Shown here: in pieces, positions 54,474 to 64,000 of the stretch
How the letters are laid out: the number at the start of each line of letters is the position of its first letter
How positions within the stretch are numbered: position 1 is the stretch's first letter
NCBI GenBank assembly: GCA_001596155.1
Contig: CP014771.1
Span: 3,224,001-3,288,000 of the forward strand
DNA from: Hymenobacter psoromatis
GTDB lineage: Bacteria > Bacteroidota > Bacteroidia > Cytophagales > Hymenobacteraceae
Length of the DNA stretch: 64,000 nt
Reading direction: 5' to 3'
Program-made: the position numbers and the translations under genes
The notes under the pieces: model-generated
Database searches by the model: none
What the model saw: the letters and a program-made list of their open reading frames with translations, nothing else
Told to the model about the DNA's origin: nothing

Positions 54474-56692
54474 TCCTGCCGGGCGGCGGCCAGCCGGCCC
54501 ACGGCCGGGGCTTGGGCGGCCAGCGGGGGGGTAGGGCCCGCGGGCAGCGTCAGCGTGAACTCGGTGTATTCGCCCTCCCGCGTGGCCACGGTGAGGGTGC
54601 CGCCGTAGCTTTTGGTGATGATGTCGTAGCTAAACCACAGCCCCAGGCCGGTGCCTTCGCCGGGCGGCTTAGTGGTGAAGAACGGGTCAAATATCTTGCT
54701 GATAACGGCCGCCGGAATGCCCGTGCCGTTGTCGCGCACGCGCAATAGTACCTGCCCACTCTGGCGGGCGGTGCTCACGCGCACCTCGGGCACGTAGGCC
54801 GCGCCCAGCCGCGCCGCTTTTTGCCGCACCGCATACACGGCGTTGGCAAACAGGTTGAGCAGCACCCGCCCTATCTCCTGCGGCACCAGCGGCAGCAGGC
54901 CCAGGCGCGGGTCCAGGTCGAGGGTGCGGGTGAGGGTAAAATTCTGGTTTTTAAGCTGGAAGTTTTGGTAGGCCAGGCGCAGGTATTCTTCGGCCGTTTT
55001 GTTCAGGTCCAGGGGCTGGCGCTGGCCTTTGTCGGCGTGGGCGTGTTCCAGCATGCCCTTCACGATGTCGCCCGCCCGCGTGCCGTGCTGGTTGATAATG
55101 AGCAGGTTTTGTTTGATATCGGCCAGCAGGTCGGCTTCCAGGGCCGCGTCGCGGGTGGGCTTTTGGGTTTCCACTTCCAGCTCGGCGGCCAGCTCCAGGC
55201 CCGTTTCCGAGAAGTTGTTGATGAAGTTGAGCGGGTTTTGCATCTCGTGGGCCACGCCGGCCGTGAGGGCGGCCAGCGCCACCATTTTTTCGGTTTGCAC
55301 CAGCTGGCTTTGGGTGGCGCGCAGCTCCACCAGGGTGCGGTCGAGGTTGTCGCGCTGGTGGGCGATGTAGGCGTTTTTCTCGCCCAGCGCCCGGTTGGCG
55401 CGCTGCTTGAGGTAGATGTTGCGCACCAGCAGCCCCACTACCAGCACCGTGGCCACGAGGCCCGCCAGCAGGCTCCACAGCTGCTGGCGCTGCAGCAGGC
55501 GCGCCTGCGTGAGCAGCGTTATCTGGTCCTGCTTCCGGTCCAGCTCGTAGCCGTAGCGCAGGGCGCTGGTTTTGCGCTGCGTCTCCGCGCCCGCCAGCGA
55601 GTCCTGGTAGCTCACCCACAGACTTTGGTAGTGGTAGGCCTGGGCAAAGTCGCCGCGCCGGGCGTAGGCCTGCGCCAGGATGTCGCTGGCATTTGCCAAG
55701 CCCATATTGTCGTGTACCTGCTGGTTCAGGGCAAAGCTATGTTGTGCCAGCACCAAGGCGCTATCCAACTGCCCCAGGTTTAATTGCGCCCTAGCTAAGG
55801 CCAACTCGGCACCGGGCAGGTTGTAGGCATCGTGGTTGGCTCGCACTAGAGCAAGTGCTTGCTCGCCGTGTTGTAGTGCCTGGGCATTAGCGCCCTGCTG
55901 GGCGTATAGTTCGGCCAGATTAATCTCATTGGTCGCGGCGCTTTTCAGGTCGCCTAGCCGGCGGTACAGCTGGGCCGCGCGCCGAAAATAGGCCAGCGCC
56001 TGCGGCCAGTGCCGCAAGGTTTTGTGCGTGTTGCCCAGTAAGTTGAGCGTCGCGGCCACTACCGGTTCGTTGTCTAGCTGCTGACCGTCGCGCAGGGTCG
56101 TTTGCAGTACGGCAAGCGCAGTGGCGTAATCGCCCAACTGAATGTAGATATCGCCCAGCGTGTAGTGCAAATACAGCTTGGTAACGGGCTTGTGGGCCTG
56201 CTCGGCGTACGTCATCCCTTGCAGCGCCTCGCGTAGGGCGGTCACCAAGTTTGCCCCCGGCACCTCATCGAGCAGGCTGAGTTGCAAGTAGGCCGTAGCG
56301 AGCCCGCCTAGGTCGTGGCGGCGGGCAGCCACGACCTGGGCCTGCCGGGTATAGCGCCGGGCCAGCGCGTAGTTGGTTTGCAAGCGCGCCGCCGTGGCCA
56401 AGCTGGTCAGCGCGTGGCCTTCTCCCTTGGGGTAAGGTAGTCGCTGGCTCAAAGCCAGGGCTTGCCGGGCCAACGCCGCAGCTTGAGCCGGATTGCGGGC
56501 CAGTAGTGTATCTGCCTGAGACTGTAGTTGCTGCACGCTAGTCGTATCGGGGCGTACGGCCTGCTTCGGCAGCATTTGTAAGCTAACGGTGGGCTGGAAG
56601 GGCTGGGAAGCTAACCTAGCATAGGACAAGAAGCCCAGCAGTAGTACAAAAGCCAACCAGCACCTCATAGTAAAAAGCGCAAGGCAAAACAA
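54470..56692 (-). CDS. TPR-containing sensor histidine kinase
   Basis: A 740-residue protein with an N-terminal signal/anchor, TPR repeats (for example [36 protein letters not shown]) over about 60-370, a membrane helix ([19 protein letters not shown]), a coiled coil, H-box [22 protein letters not shown] near 480, and a HATPase domain ([30 protein letters not shown]). The TPR part likely senses periplasmic signals. No response regulator is adjacent. The stop TAG forms part of the IS target CTAG. Confidence 0.93.
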   Translation of the reverse strand: MFCLALFTMRCWLAFVLLLGFLSYARLASQPFQPTVSLQMLPKQAVRPDTTSVQQLQSQADTLLARNPAQAAALARQALALSQRLPYPKGEGHALTSLATAARLQTNYALARRYTRQAQVVAARRHDLGGLATAYLQLSLLDEVPGANLVTALREALQGMTYAEQAHKPVTKLYLHYTLGDIYIQLGDYATALAVLQTTLRDGQQLDNEPVVAATLNLLGNTHKTLRHWPQALAYFRRAAQLYRRLGDLKSAATNEINLAELYAQQGANAQALQHGEQALALVRANHDAYNLPGAELALARAQLNLGQLDSALVLAQHSFALNQQVHDNMGLANASDILAQAYARRGDFAQAYHYQSLWVSYQDSLAGAETQRKTSALRYGYELDRKQDQITLLTQARLLQRQQLWSLLAGLVATVLVVGLLVRNIYLKQRANRALGEKNAYIAHQRDNLDRTLVELRATQSQLVQTEKMVALAALTAGVAHEMQNPLNFINNFSETGLELAAELEVETQKPTRDAALEADLLADIKQNLLIINQHGTRAGDIVKGMLEHAHADKGQRQPLDLNKTAEEYLRLAYQNFQLKNQNFTLTRTLDLDPRLGLLPLVPQEIGRVLLNLFANAVYAVRQKAARLGAAYVPEVRVSTARQSGQVLLRVRDNGTGIPAAVISKIFDPFFTTKPPGEGTGLGLWFSYDIITKSYGGTLTVATREGEYTEFTLTLPAGPTPPLAAQAPAVGRLAAARQD

Positions 56693-56746
56693 TGTATGTA
56701 ACGCTTACTACTCTTGCTAGGCGGCGGTAGCTCTCACGGCCGCAGG

Positions 56747-57334
56747 CTACTCACCCGTGCGGCGCAGCCCCAGGGCTCCCGGTAGCAGCGAGGCTAGCGC
56801 TAAACCACCCAGCAGCCCAAACAGTAAACTACTAGGGAAGGCAAAGCGATGCTTGCGCGTCAAGGAGTCTCGTCCGCCCCCCGGAGGAAATGGCGGGTTA
56901 GTATGCCCGCCCACAAATTCTCCATCGGGGCTGTCGAGGAGGCAGCGGTCGTCGCCTCGCAGGTGATGAGTTGAACTATCGCTGTCCTTTCTTTTACGGC
57001 CATAATTGGCCTTCTCTAATTGCTGGATAACGGTGTCTACGTTAACTCCTTTCTTGGTTCGCCAAAATAAAATTGTGCAACCGGCCAAAGCATCTTTTGG
57101 GCGATACTCAAGACGCAACTCGATGTCTCTGTCTATTAAATTAAGCGGATTCCCCACCTGGAAGCTACAATATTGGTAATTGCCAATTGCATCAGGCGCA
57201 CTAGGGTCTGTATCAAGTAAGTTAGCGTAGCTTCTAATGGCGCTTTTGTACAACCCCTCATCACCAAACCTGATGACTAGCGAAGCAGGCCTAATGAATA
57301 AGCCTTTTAAGTCGGCAGGGTCCAAGGTTTTCAT
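56747..57334 (-). CDS. Unknown protein with C-terminal membrane anchor
   Basis: A 195-residue protein. The soluble N-terminal part (LFIRPASLVIRFGDEGLYKSAIRSYANLL; DIELRLEYRPKDALAGCTILFWR) has no known domain. The C-terminal helix SSLLFGLLGGLALASLLPGALGL ends with RRTGE, a tail-anchor or sorting-signal-like layout. There is no N-terminal signal. Base composition is lower in GC than neighbours. The start at 57334 is chosen over 57412. Confidence 0.6.
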   Translation of the reverse strand: MKTLDPADLKGLFIRPASLVIRFGDEGLYKSAIRSYANLLDTDPSAPDAIGNYQYCSFQVGNPLNLIDRDIELRLEYRPKDALAGCTILFWRTKKGVNVDTVIQQLEKANYGRKRKDSDSSTHHLRGDDRCLLDSPDGEFVGGHTNPPFPPGGGRDSLTRKHRFAFPSSLLFGLLGGLALASLLPGALGLRRTGE

Positions 57335-57507
57335 GAGCAGGTGCGGAAAGAGGTAAAATAGAAGGAAAGTAAAAGTCGGGGCTAGGCACGGCAACTGCAT
57401 CAGTGCTGGCACTGACTTTTCAACTCTTTTTCTGCATAGTTGCGCCGCCGCGCGCGCCCAAGCGCCGCCAAGCTCATCTTTGCGCCGCTTAACAGCCGTC
57501 TTCGCGT

Positions 57508-58569
57508 ATGCTCCTCTTCCTTCTCCGCCGCCTGGGCCAGGGCCTGCTTGTGCTGGTGGGCGTGGCCTGCACGGTTTTTTTCCTGTTCAATGTGCTGCCC
57601 GGCGACCCGGCGGCCCTGCTGGCCGGCCAGCGCTCGGACGTGGCCACCCGCGCCGCCATCGCCGCCGACCTGGGCCTCGACCAGCCGCTGCCCGCCCGCC
57701 TGCTGGGCTACCTCAACGATGCCTCGCCGCTGGGCGTGCATCCGCGCGACTCGGCGGGCCGGGCGCGCTACGGGGGGATTGCGCTGCTGCCGCTGGGCCA
57801 GGGGCGCGCGCTGTTGCTGAAATGGCCCTATCTGCGCCGCTCGTTTCAGAGCAACCAGGACGTGCTTAGCATCTTGCTCGACCGGTTTCCGGGCACGCTG
57901 TGGCTGGCGCTGGCCGCCATGCTGCTGGCCGCCGTGGGGGGGGTAGGGCTGGGCGTGGCCGCCGCGCTGCGCCCGCAGTCGTGGCTCGACCGCACGCTGG
58001 TGACGACTTCGGTGCTGGGTATTTCGGTGCCGTCGTTCGTGGCGGCCATTCTCATCGCGGTCAGCTTTGGCTTTTACTGGAGCCACTGGACGGGCCTGAG
58101 CCTGACCGGCCAGCTCTACGAAACCGACCCCTTCACGGCCCAGCGCCACCTGGTGCTACGCAACCTGCTGATGCCGGCCGTGGCGCTGGGCGTGCGCCCG
58201 CTGGCCATCATCATGCAGCTCACGCGTTCCAGTATGCTCGACGTTTTGAGCCAGGACTACATCCGCACGGCGCGGGCCAAGGGCCTGAGCCCCGGCCGCA
58301 CGGTGTGGCGCCACGCCCTGCGCAACGCCCTGAACCCGGTGGTCACGGCCGTGTCGGGCTGGCTGGCTTCGCTCATGGCGGGCGCGTTTTTTATCGAATA
58401 TATTTTCAACTGGAAAGGCTTGGGCACTACTACGTTGCAGGCCGTGCAAAATCTCGATTTTCCGGTCGTGATGGGCGCTACCCTCTTCGTGGCGGCCATC
58501 TTCGTGCTGGTCAATATCGGCGTCGATATGCTGTATGCCCTGCTCGACCCGCGGGTAAGAATTAGTTAA
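57508..58569 (+). CDS. ABC transporter permease (DppB/OppB type)
   Basis: A 353-residue permease: FLLRRLGQGLLVLVGVACTVFFLFNVLPGDPA, LLDRFPGTLWLALAAMLLAAVGGVGLGVAAAL, and the EAA-like loop DYIRTARAKGLSPGRTVWRHALRNALNPVVT. Such permeases import peptides or related solutes. No ATPase, second permease or binding protein is adjacent; in many Bacteroidota this gene stands alone. Confidence 0.92.
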   Translation: MLLFLLRRLGQGLLVLVGVACTVFFLFNVLPGDPAALLAGQRSDVATRAAIAADLGLDQPLPARLLGYLNDASPLGVHPRDSAGRARYGGIALLPLGQGRALLLKWPYLRRSFQSNQDVLSILLDRFPGTLWLALAAMLLAAVGGVGLGVAAALRPQSWLDRTLVTTSVLGISVPSFVAAILIAVSFGFYWSHWTGLSLTGQLYETDPFTAQRHLVLRNLLMPAVALGVRPLAIIMQLTRSSMLDVLSQDYIRTARAKGLSPGRTVWRHALRNALNPVVTAVSGWLASLMAGAFFIEYIFNWKGLGTTTLQAVQNLDFPVVMGATLFVAAIFVLVNIGVDMLYALLDPRVRIS

Positions 58570-58677
58570 CGCCGGGGTTTGGTGGCAACTCAATACATTT
58601 GACCCTCCCGCCAGCGGCGAGCCCGGATGGGCCAAGCTAGCCGCAGGGTTTCACCCTCTTCCCAATCTTCTCATTCG

Positions 58678-58953
58678 ATGGACCCATACGCTACCCCTAC
58701 CTACCCTGCTGGCAATGCCGGTGCCACCCAGTCGCAAACCATGACGGTAGGCGACTGGCTGATAACCATCCTCATCACTTCGGTGCCGCTGGTCGGCTTC
58801 ATCATGCTGTTTGTGTGGGCCTTTAACAGCAGCACGCCCCTCAGCAAAGCCAACTGGGCCAAGGCCACGCTCCTCATCGTGGCTATCTTTATGGTGCTGG
58901 GCCTGCTGTTTGGCGGCAGCATGGTGGCCTTGCTGATAAACTACTTATCATGA
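58678..58953 (+). CDS. Small two-helix membrane protein
   Basis: A 91-residue protein with a Pro/Ala/Thr-rich N-terminus and two membrane helices (WLITILITSVPLVGFIMLFVWAF and ATLLIVAIFMVLGLLFGGSMVAL), consistent with an interferon-induced-TM-like/DUF4870 layout, not certain. It overlaps aroK by 4 bases (ATGA), so the two are coupled. Confidence 0.68.
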   Translation: MDPYATPTYPAGNAGATQSQTMTVGDWLITILITSVPLVGFIMLFVWAFNSSTPLSKANWAKATLLIVAIFMVLGLLFGGSMVALLINYLS

Positions 58954-59558
58954 CCGACTTATCGTCGGCCAATCCTGTTCCGCTGGCCAGTTCTCCGCCC
59001 ATCGGGAGAGCTGGCCACTTGTATTTGGTGGGCCTGCCGGGCTCGGGCAAAACCACGCTGGGCCGGCAGCTGGCGGCGCACTACGGCCGCGCGTTTCTGG
59101 ACCTCGACGCCGTGATTGTGGCCGAGGCGGGCCAGTCGATTCCGGCCATTTTCGCGGCCGAGGGCGAGGCGGGCTTCCGGGCGCGCGAGGCGGCGGCGCT
59201 GCGCGCGGTGGCCGCCCGGCCCGGCCCGCCGCTGGTGGTGGCCACGGGTGGCGGCGCGCCCTGCTTCCACGACAACGCGGCGGCGCTGCGCGCCAGCGGC
59301 TTCGTGCTGTGGCTCGATGTGCCGCTGCCCGAGCTGGTGCGCCGTCTGGGCCGCAGCCGCACCAGCCGCCCGCTGCTGGCGGCGGCCATCGGCCCCGGCG
59401 AAACGCCCGCGCAAGCCCTTTCCGCGCACCTCAGCCGAACCTTGGCCGCCCGCGAGCGGTTCTACGGCCAGGCTCACCTGCGCCACTCCGGAGTTGCCAC
59501 CGTGGCGGCCCTTATTTCGGCGCTGGCCGCGGCCGGCTTTGCGCCTGTCCCAACCTAA
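58950..59558 (+). CDS. aroK: Shikimate kinase
   Basis: A 202-residue P-loop kinase: GHLYLVGLPGSGKTTLGRQLAAHYGRAFLDLDAVI (Walker A and shikimate-binding Asp), VVATGGGAPCF, and RTSRPLL lid region. It phosphorylates shikimate in aromatic amino acid synthesis. It overlaps the upstream small membrane gene by 4 bases. Confidence 0.92.
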   Translation: MTDLSSANPVPLASSPPIGRAGHLYLVGLPGSGKTTLGRQLAAHYGRAFLDLDAVIVAEAGQSIPAIFAAEGEAGFRAREAAALRAVAARPGPPLVVATGGGAPCFHDNAAALRASGFVLWLDVPLPELVRRLGRSRTSRPLLAAAIGPGETPAQALSAHLSRTLAARERFYGQAHLRHSGVATVAALISALAAAGFAPVPT

Positions 59559-59612
59559 AAGCCGGGGCTGGCGTAAATTCGTACTAAACTACCTGGTTTT
59601 ATTCGCTTTCGT

Positions 59613-60275
59613 ATGGAGATGGACACTATCACGGCCCGGCCGGCCACGCCCACGGCCGCCCCGCGACCCAAGCATAAAGGCTCGGCCCAGCTATTCAAAA
59701 ACCCCGTGCTGGAGCGGCTTTCGCACACGCACATCGCGCTGCCGGTCGGCATTTTCGTTGCCACGGCGCTCGTGAGCCTGTACTACGGCATCACGAATGG
59801 CTTCGTGGTGGGCCTGGCGGGGCTAGGCTTGTTTTTGGGCGGGCTGCTGCTGTTCACGTTCGTAGAATACCTGGTACACCGCTACGTGTACCACATTCCG
59901 GCCACGTCGCCGGGCCGGATTAAGTTCCAGTACACCATGCACGGTGTGCACCACGAGTATCCCAAGGACGAAACCCGCCTGGCCATGCCGCCCATCCTGA
60001 CGGTGTTCGTGGCTTCGCTGCTGTTCTTTATTTTCCGGTTTGCGTTCGGCAATTGGGCCTTTGGCATTCTGGCGGGCTTCACCTTCGGCTACGCCATGTA
60101 CCTGTTTGTGCACTACGCCATTCACGTGTACGCACCCCCGAAAAACTTTTTGAAAGTGTGGTGGACGCACCACGCCCAGCACCACTATCGCCAGGACGAG
60201 GTGGCCTTCGGCGTGAGCAGCACGCTCTGGGACCACGTTATCGGCACCATGCCCACCAAGCGCGAGCAATCGTAG
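59613..60275 (+). CDS. Sterol desaturase / fatty acid hydroxylase family protein
   Basis: A 220-residue membrane protein with the diiron histidine clusters EYLVHRYVYH, MHGVHHEYP, HYAIHVY and THHAQHHY, and four membrane helices. It resembles the fatty acid 2-hydroxylase branch, which in Bacteroidota could hydroxylate sphingolipid or other acyl chains, by inference. An ATG two codons downstream (59619) is equally possible. Confidence 0.88.
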   Translation: MEMDTITARPATPTAAPRPKHKGSAQLFKNPVLERLSHTHIALPVGIFVATALVSLYYGITNGFVVGLAGLGLFLGGLLLFTFVEYLVHRYVYHIPATSPGRIKFQYTMHGVHHEYPKDETRLAMPPILTVFVASLLFFIFRFAFGNWAFGILAGFTFGYAMYLFVHYAIHVYAPPKNFLKVWWTHHAQHHYRQDEVAFGVSSTLWDHVIGTMPTKREQS

Positions 60276-60297
60276 CGTTTGCCCGCCATTGACCCAC

Positions 60298-60337
60298 AAA
60301 AAAGCCGGCGCTTCCCTCTGGAAGCGCCGGCTTTTTT
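60298..60337. terminator. Bidirectional terminator
   Basis: AAAAAAGCCGGCGCTTCC and its complement around CTCT, flanked by A- and T-tracts, between convergent genes. Confidence 0.92.
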
Positions 60338-60348
60338 ATGCAATTGAC

Positions 60349-60546
60349 CTAGGCGGAGGTGCCGCCGCCGCCGCTGCCACCGCCCATTTTGGAAACGAGC
60401 CACCAGATAACGAGCACCACCAGAAACACGCCAATGACGCCCACCCAAAGGCCACCCTTAAAAATATCGCCCGCCACCGAACAACCCGCGAGCGTGGAGG
60501 CCAGCACGGCAAATAGGAACAACAGAGAAAAGCGCGAAGTAGTCAT
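60349..60546 (-). CDS. Small lipoprotein with membrane helix
   Basis: A 65-residue product: signal FSLLFLFAVLASTLAGC (lipobox), then one hydrophobic helix (GLWVGVIGVFLVVLVIWWLVSKM) and a Gly/Ser tail. This plan is common among small Bacteroidota membrane proteins of unknown function. Confidence 0.68.
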   Translation of the reverse strand: MTTSRFSLLFLFAVLASTLAGCSVAGDIFKGGLWVGVIGVFLVVLVIWWLVSKMGGGSGGGGTSA

Positions 60547-60714
60547 GGGGAATAGTCAGGAGGTGAAGTAATTATGAGTGTCTGCCGCGTGGCAGATTCT
60601 ATAGCCTTGGCTTACTGTAATCGACGTAAAAAGGTTGGCTTAGCGAATTACCCCCCGCTTTTTGGTGATTCTTCTCACGCCTTATCCAAGAATATCTGCC
60701 ACTTTTGCATCCCT

Positions 60715-61884
60715 ATGGACTACTCCACCCTCTCCGCTGCCTTTGTGCGGCACTTTGGCGCGGCCCCGGCTCTGGTGTTACGCGCCCCCGGCCGCATCAA
60801 CCTCATCGGTGAGCACACCGACTATAATGACGGCCTGGTGCTGCCAGCGGCCATCGATAAGGAAATCCGCTTCGCGATGCGCCTGAATGGCACCGACCGC
60901 ATCCGGCTGGCCGCCCTCGACTTCGACGCGACCTACGAGGTGGCCGTGGCCGATATCGCGCCCCTACCCGGTGGGCACTGGGCCAACTACCAGTTGGGCG
61001 TGGTGGCGGGCCTGCTGAAGCGCGGGGCCCAGGTGCCGGGTTTCGACTGTGCCTTTGGGGGCAATATTCCGAGCGGGGCGGGCCTGTCGTCGTCGGCGGC
61101 CGTGGAGTGCGGCGTGGCCTGGGGCCTCAACAATTTGCTGAACCTGAAGCTTGATACCCTGACGCTGGCCAAGCTTTCGCAGATGGCCGAGCACGAGTAT
61201 GCCAAGGTGATGTGCGGCCTCATGGACCAGTTTGCCAGCCTTTTTGGCCGGGCCGGGCACGTGGTGGAGCTCGACTGCCGCTCGCTGGAATACGCGTATT
61301 TTCCGTTCGACACCAGCGCTAGCCGCCTGGTGCTCTGCAACTCGGGCGTGAAGCATGCACTCGCCGACTCGGAGTATAACAAGCGCCGTGAGGAGTGCGC
61401 CGAGGGGGTAGCGATTTTGCAAAAGCACGACCCGGCCATTACGTCTTTGCGCGACGCCACGCTGGCCGACATCGACGCCGCGCAGGCTGAAATGGGCGAG
61501 GTAGTGACCAAGCGCTGCCGCTACGTGGTGGAGGAAAACCAGCGCGTGCGCGACCTCACGGCCTGCCTCGCGCAGGGCCGGCCGCTGGCCGAAGTGGGCA
61601 AGCTGCTCTACGCCAGCCACGCCGGCCTGCGCGACCTCTACCAGGTGAGCTGCGCCGAGCTGGACGTGCTCGAACGCCTGGCCCACGACGCGCCTGGCTG
61701 CTACGGCGCCCGCATGATGGGCGGCGGCTTTGGCGGCTGCACCCTCAACCTGGTGGCCACCGACCAGGTAAAGGAATTCCTGACCTACATGAAGCAGGGC
61801 TACCACGACCAGCTGGGCCTCAAGCTGGAAACCTACGTAACTACCCTGGCCGACGGCGTGGGCGAGCTGCTGAACGAGGAGTAG
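60715..61884 (+). CDS. galK: Galactokinase
   Basis: The 389-residue GHMP kinase has the galactokinase signature APGRINLIGEHTDYNDGLVLP, the ATP motif GNIPSGAGLSSSAAVECG, and GGGFGGCTLNLV. It phosphorylates galactose for the Leloir pathway. The ATG at 60715 matches family length; earlier in-frame starts from 60574 add an unconserved extension. galT follows 164 bp downstream across a palindromic repeat. Confidence 0.95.
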   Translation: MDYSTLSAAFVRHFGAAPALVLRAPGRINLIGEHTDYNDGLVLPAAIDKEIRFAMRLNGTDRIRLAALDFDATYEVAVADIAPLPGGHWANYQLGVVAGLLKRGAQVPGFDCAFGGNIPSGAGLSSSAAVECGVAWGLNNLLNLKLDTLTLAKLSQMAEHEYAKVMCGLMDQFASLFGRAGHVVELDCRSLEYAYFPFDTSASRLVLCNSGVKHALADSEYNKRREECAEGVAILQKHDPAITSLRDATLADIDAAQAEMGEVVTKRCRYVVEENQRVRDLTACLAQGRPLAEVGKLLYASHAGLRDLYQVSCAELDVLERLAHDAPGCYGARMMGGGFGGCTLNLVATDQVKEFLTYMKQGYHDQLGLKLETYVTTLADGVGELLNEE

Positions 61885-61908
61885 CTGCTGGGTACTTTTC
61901 CATTTTCC

Positions 61909-62015
61909 AACGTCGTCTGTCATTGCGAGCCTACGAAGCAATCGCACCCGTAGTACACCCGAACAACGACGTTCTGGTGCGATTGCTTCGCAGGTTCGCA
62001 ATGACAGACGACGTT
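61909..62015. repeat. Palindromic repeat of the GTCATTGCGAG type between galK and galT
   Basis: AACGTCGTCTGTCATTGCGA through AGCAATCGCACC (61909-61948) pairs almost perfectly with 61976-62015. Confidence 0.92.
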
Positions 62016-62048
62016 GCATAACTCCCTTCCCATTAACTCCCTACCCCC

Positions 62049-63089
62049 ATGTTTGACTTCACCGAACAGCCGCACCGCCGCTTCAACCCCTTGCAGGAGG
62101 AGTGGGTGCTGGTATCGCCGCACCGCGCCAAGCGGCCCTGGCAGGGCCAGCAGGAAAAGCCCCAGCCCGACGAGCGCCCCGCCTACGACCCCACCTGCTA
62201 CCTGTGCCCCGGCAACACCCGCACCAGCGGCGACGTGAACCCGAAATACGAACACCAGTTCGTGTTCCAAAACGACTTCTCGGCCCTGCTGCCCGATGGC
62301 GAAACCGGCACCTACGAGGAAGGCGGCCTGCTGCGCGCCGAAGCCGAAACCGGCCGCTGCCGCGTCCTCTGCTTCTCGCCGCGCCACGACCTGACGCTGC
62401 CGGAAATGGAAATCGCGGAAATCCGCCGCGTGGTGGACCTCTGGACCGAGCAGTACCGCGAGCTGGGCGCCGACCCGGCCATTAACTACGTGCAGATATT
62501 TGAGAACAAGGGCTTTATGATGGGCTGCTCGAACCCGCACCCCCACGGCCAAATCTGGAGCGAACGCAGCATTCCCGACCTGCCCGCCAAGGAAAGCCGC
62601 GCCCAAAAAGCGCATTTCGACAAAAACGGCCGCACGCTGCTCAGCGATTACCTCGCCATTGAGGAGAAGACCAAAACCCGCTTCGTGGTCGAAAACGACA
62701 CCTGGGTGGTGCTCGTGCCCTTCTGGGCGGTGTGGCCCTTCGAAACGATGGTGCTGCCGCGCCGCGCCGTGCAGGACCTCACCCAGCTCACCGAGGCCGA
62801 GCGCGACGGCTTGGCCGACATCCTGCGCCAGCTCACCATCAAGTACGATAACCTGTTCGAAATCAGCTTCCCGTACTCGGCCGGCTTCCACCAGCGCCCC
62901 ACCGATGGCGCGGACTACCCCGAGTGGCACCTGCACATGCACTTCCTACCCCCCCTGTTGCGCTCGGCCACGGTCAAGAAGTTCATGGTGGGCTACGAGC
63001 TGCTGGCCAACGCCCAGCGCGACATCACCGCCGAGCAGGCCGCCGAGCGCCTGCGCACGCTACCCGCCGTGCATTACAAGAAGAAGTAG
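62049..63089 (+). CDS. galT: Galactose-1-phosphate uridylyltransferase
   Basis: The 346-residue protein has [23 protein letters not shown], zinc-site CYLCPGN, and the catalytic NPHPHGQIW with His164 and His166 (H166 is the nucleophile position). GFHQRPTDG and [14 protein letters not shown] are also canonical. It exchanges UMP between UDP-glucose and galactose-1-phosphate. CCCTACCCCC immediately precedes the ATG. Confidence 0.95.
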   Translation: MFDFTEQPHRRFNPLQEEWVLVSPHRAKRPWQGQQEKPQPDERPAYDPTCYLCPGNTRTSGDVNPKYEHQFVFQNDFSALLPDGETGTYEEGGLLRAEAETGRCRVLCFSPRHDLTLPEMEIAEIRRVVDLWTEQYRELGADPAINYVQIFENKGFMMGCSNPHPHGQIWSERSIPDLPAKESRAQKAHFDKNGRTLLSDYLAIEEKTKTRFVVENDTWVVLVPFWAVWPFETMVLPRRAVQDLTQLTEAERDGLADILRQLTIKYDNLFEISFPYSAGFHQRPTDGADYPEWHLHMHFLPPLLRSATVKKFMVGYELLANAQRDITAEQAAERLRTLPAVHYKKK

Positions 63090-63169
63090 CGTAGGCTTTA
63101 GCTTGCGAGTGAGCGCCAGCGAGCAGGCGGGGCCGCCCGGCACGCACGACCAGGCTAGCTACGCTCACG

Positions 63170-63214
63170 AAGGCAAGCGCCCTGTCGAAAAAATCCGAGT
63201 AGGGCGCTCGCCTT
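63170..63214 (+). terminator. Hairpin downstream of galT
   Basis: AAGGCAAGCGCCCT pairs with AGGGCGCTCGCCTT (one mismatch) followed by ATTTGT. It may end galT or the convergent STAS-like gene. Confidence 0.6.
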
Positions 63215-63275
63215 ATTTGTCAACAGTTAGCCAGACAATATACCGGCCGGCCTCAAGCGCCTCTGAGTCAGCTGG

Positions 63276-63698
63276 CTAGGAGGCAAACCTGCGGGTGTAC
63301 AGCGCCTGGGGCACCACGTCCTGGAGCAGCGCGGCGGGGCCGCGGTAGCCGGCGGCGGGCAGCAGGTCCAGCAGCAGGTGCAGGCCCGTGTCGGCCAGCT
63401 GGTGCTGCACGGCGGGCGTAAGGCCGCACCAATAGAGCCCGGCACCCTCCAGGCGCGCCTGCTGGTGGCCGTTGTAGATGGCCCGCTGGCCGTGCCAGCT
63501 CAGGGAGAGCAGGCGCTGGCAATCGACCCACACCATCGGCTGGCCGTAGCCGATTACCTCCCTAATGGCCTGCTCCAGCTGCTGGGCCGCCACCGGCGTG
63601 TCGCACTGGCCCCGCAGGCTGAGGCCAACCGTGGTTTTCAGGTTGCCAACGTGAGCGGTGAACCCGGCCGGGACGGAAGAAGTGGCGCGTTTGCTCAT
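63276..63698 (-). CDS. STAS-like protein, paralog of 45443
   Basis: A 140-residue protein: VGLSLRGQCDTPVAAQQLEQAIREVI, WVDCQRLLSLSWHGQRAIY, ARLEGAGLYWCGLTPAVQHQL and LHLLLDLLPAAGYRGPAALLQ. It shares WxDCQ, GxxxYWCGL and YxGPxxLL with the protein at 45443. The fold looks STAS-like. It lies beside a histidine kinase gene at the window edge, hinting at a signalling role. Confidence 0.65.
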   Translation of the reverse strand: MSKRATSSVPAGFTAHVGNLKTTVGLSLRGQCDTPVAAQQLEQAIREVIGYGQPMVWVDCQRLLSLSWHGQRAIYNGHQQARLEGAGLYWCGLTPAVQHQLADTGLHLLLDLLPAAGYRGPAALLQDVVPQALYTRRFAS

Positions 63699-63822
63699 AG
63701 AGGCGTAGGTAAATCAGCACGCTGACATATCTAGGCAAAACTACGACCCTACCCAACCAGAGCCAACGCGAAAAACCCTTATTTTTTCTCAAATAAATAC
63801 CGGTAATTATTTCCCAGGTTCC

Positions 63823-64000
63823 CTACCCCCCCGCCGGCACCGGCACCTGCAGAAAGAAGCTCGTGCCCCGGCCCGGCCGAGACTGGCTGCTGAAGGTGCC
63901 GCCCAGCAGCCCCACCCGCGTGCGAATGCCCGCCAGCCCGATGCCCGCCCGCGAAGCCAGCCCATCCGTGTCGAAGCCCACGCCGTCGTCTTCCACGCTC
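63823..64000 (-). CDS. Sensor histidine kinase, C-terminal end (gene continues outside)
   Basis: The minus strand encodes VEDDGVGFDTDGLASRAGIG, then LAGIRTRVGLLGGTFSSQSRPGRGTSFFLQV, the end of a NarX/DegS-type HATPase domain (D-G-x-G-F and G-I-x-L-x-x-I-R boxes). It ends with TAG inside GGGGGGGTAGGG. Such kinases partner NarL-type regulators. Confidence 0.85.
   Translation of the reverse strand, partial: SVEDDGVGFDTDGLASRAGIGLAGIRTRVGLLGGTFSSQSRPGRGTSFFLQVPVPAGG

Overview
The window is a chromosomal segment of a high-GC Bacteroidota, most likely a Hymenobacter-like member of the Cytophagales. Supporting signs are the Bacteroidota -7 promoter box (TAnnTTTG) just upstream of several genes, the absence of clear Shine-Dalgarno sites, and lineage-typical genes: bshC, an SDR-type threonine dehydrogenase with kbl, the DUF1599 / BT_3928-type DoxX pair near folP, a DUF2157 / GDYXXLXY pair, and YsnF-type stress proteins. 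The genus call is inference. No rRNA, tRNA, CRISPR array or prophage was seen.

Layout. 1-9 kb: a truncated PfpI/DJ-1 gene, a thioesterase, a GMC oxidoreductase, a large hybrid histidine kinase, a lipoprotein and two YsnF-domain stress proteins. 9-16 kb: Uma2-like protein, aldehyde dehydrogenase, SDR, pseudouridine synthase, cold-shock protein, M16 peptidase. 16-25 kb: a nonsense-interrupted lipoprotein, small secreted proteins, pheS carrying an in-frame repeat insertion, a second Uma2, rimO, bshC, a formyl-THF cyclo-ligase and an ExbD-like gene. 25-36 kb: the DUF2157/GDYXXLXY operon, mnmD, a glycosidase-like protein, one intact and one broken MazF-type toxin-antitoxin module, rlmN, YihY and DUF3891. 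36-46 kb: TerC, an MFS exporter, an ATPase/TOPRIM-like two-gene cassette of lower GC, tdh and kbl (threonine to glycine), a LuxR-type response regulator and a KGG stress protein. 46-54 kb: cdaA and folP separated by a block of secreted and lipoprotein genes, then DUF1599, DoxX and an IS5-family element. 54-64 kb: a TPR histidine kinase, an ABC permease, shikimate kinase, a fatty-acid-hydroxylase-like enzyme, galK-galT, and the end of another histidine kinase.

Three sequence-level themes stand out. First, a short motif CCTACCCCC (reverse GGGGGTAGG) recurs roughly once per kilobase, often just before start codons, and its reverse form supplies several TAG stop codons. Second, palindromic repeats of a GTCATTSCGAG type and other inverted repeats fill many intergenic gaps, and repeats have entered coding sequence in pheS, bshC, folP and DUF1599. 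Third, several genes look recently broken (two in-frame TAG interruptions and a frameshifted toxin). The best candidates for a less-described system are the ATPase/TOPRIM-like pair at 39-41 kb and the lipoprotein-metallopeptidase plus paired secreted proteins at 47-51 kb.
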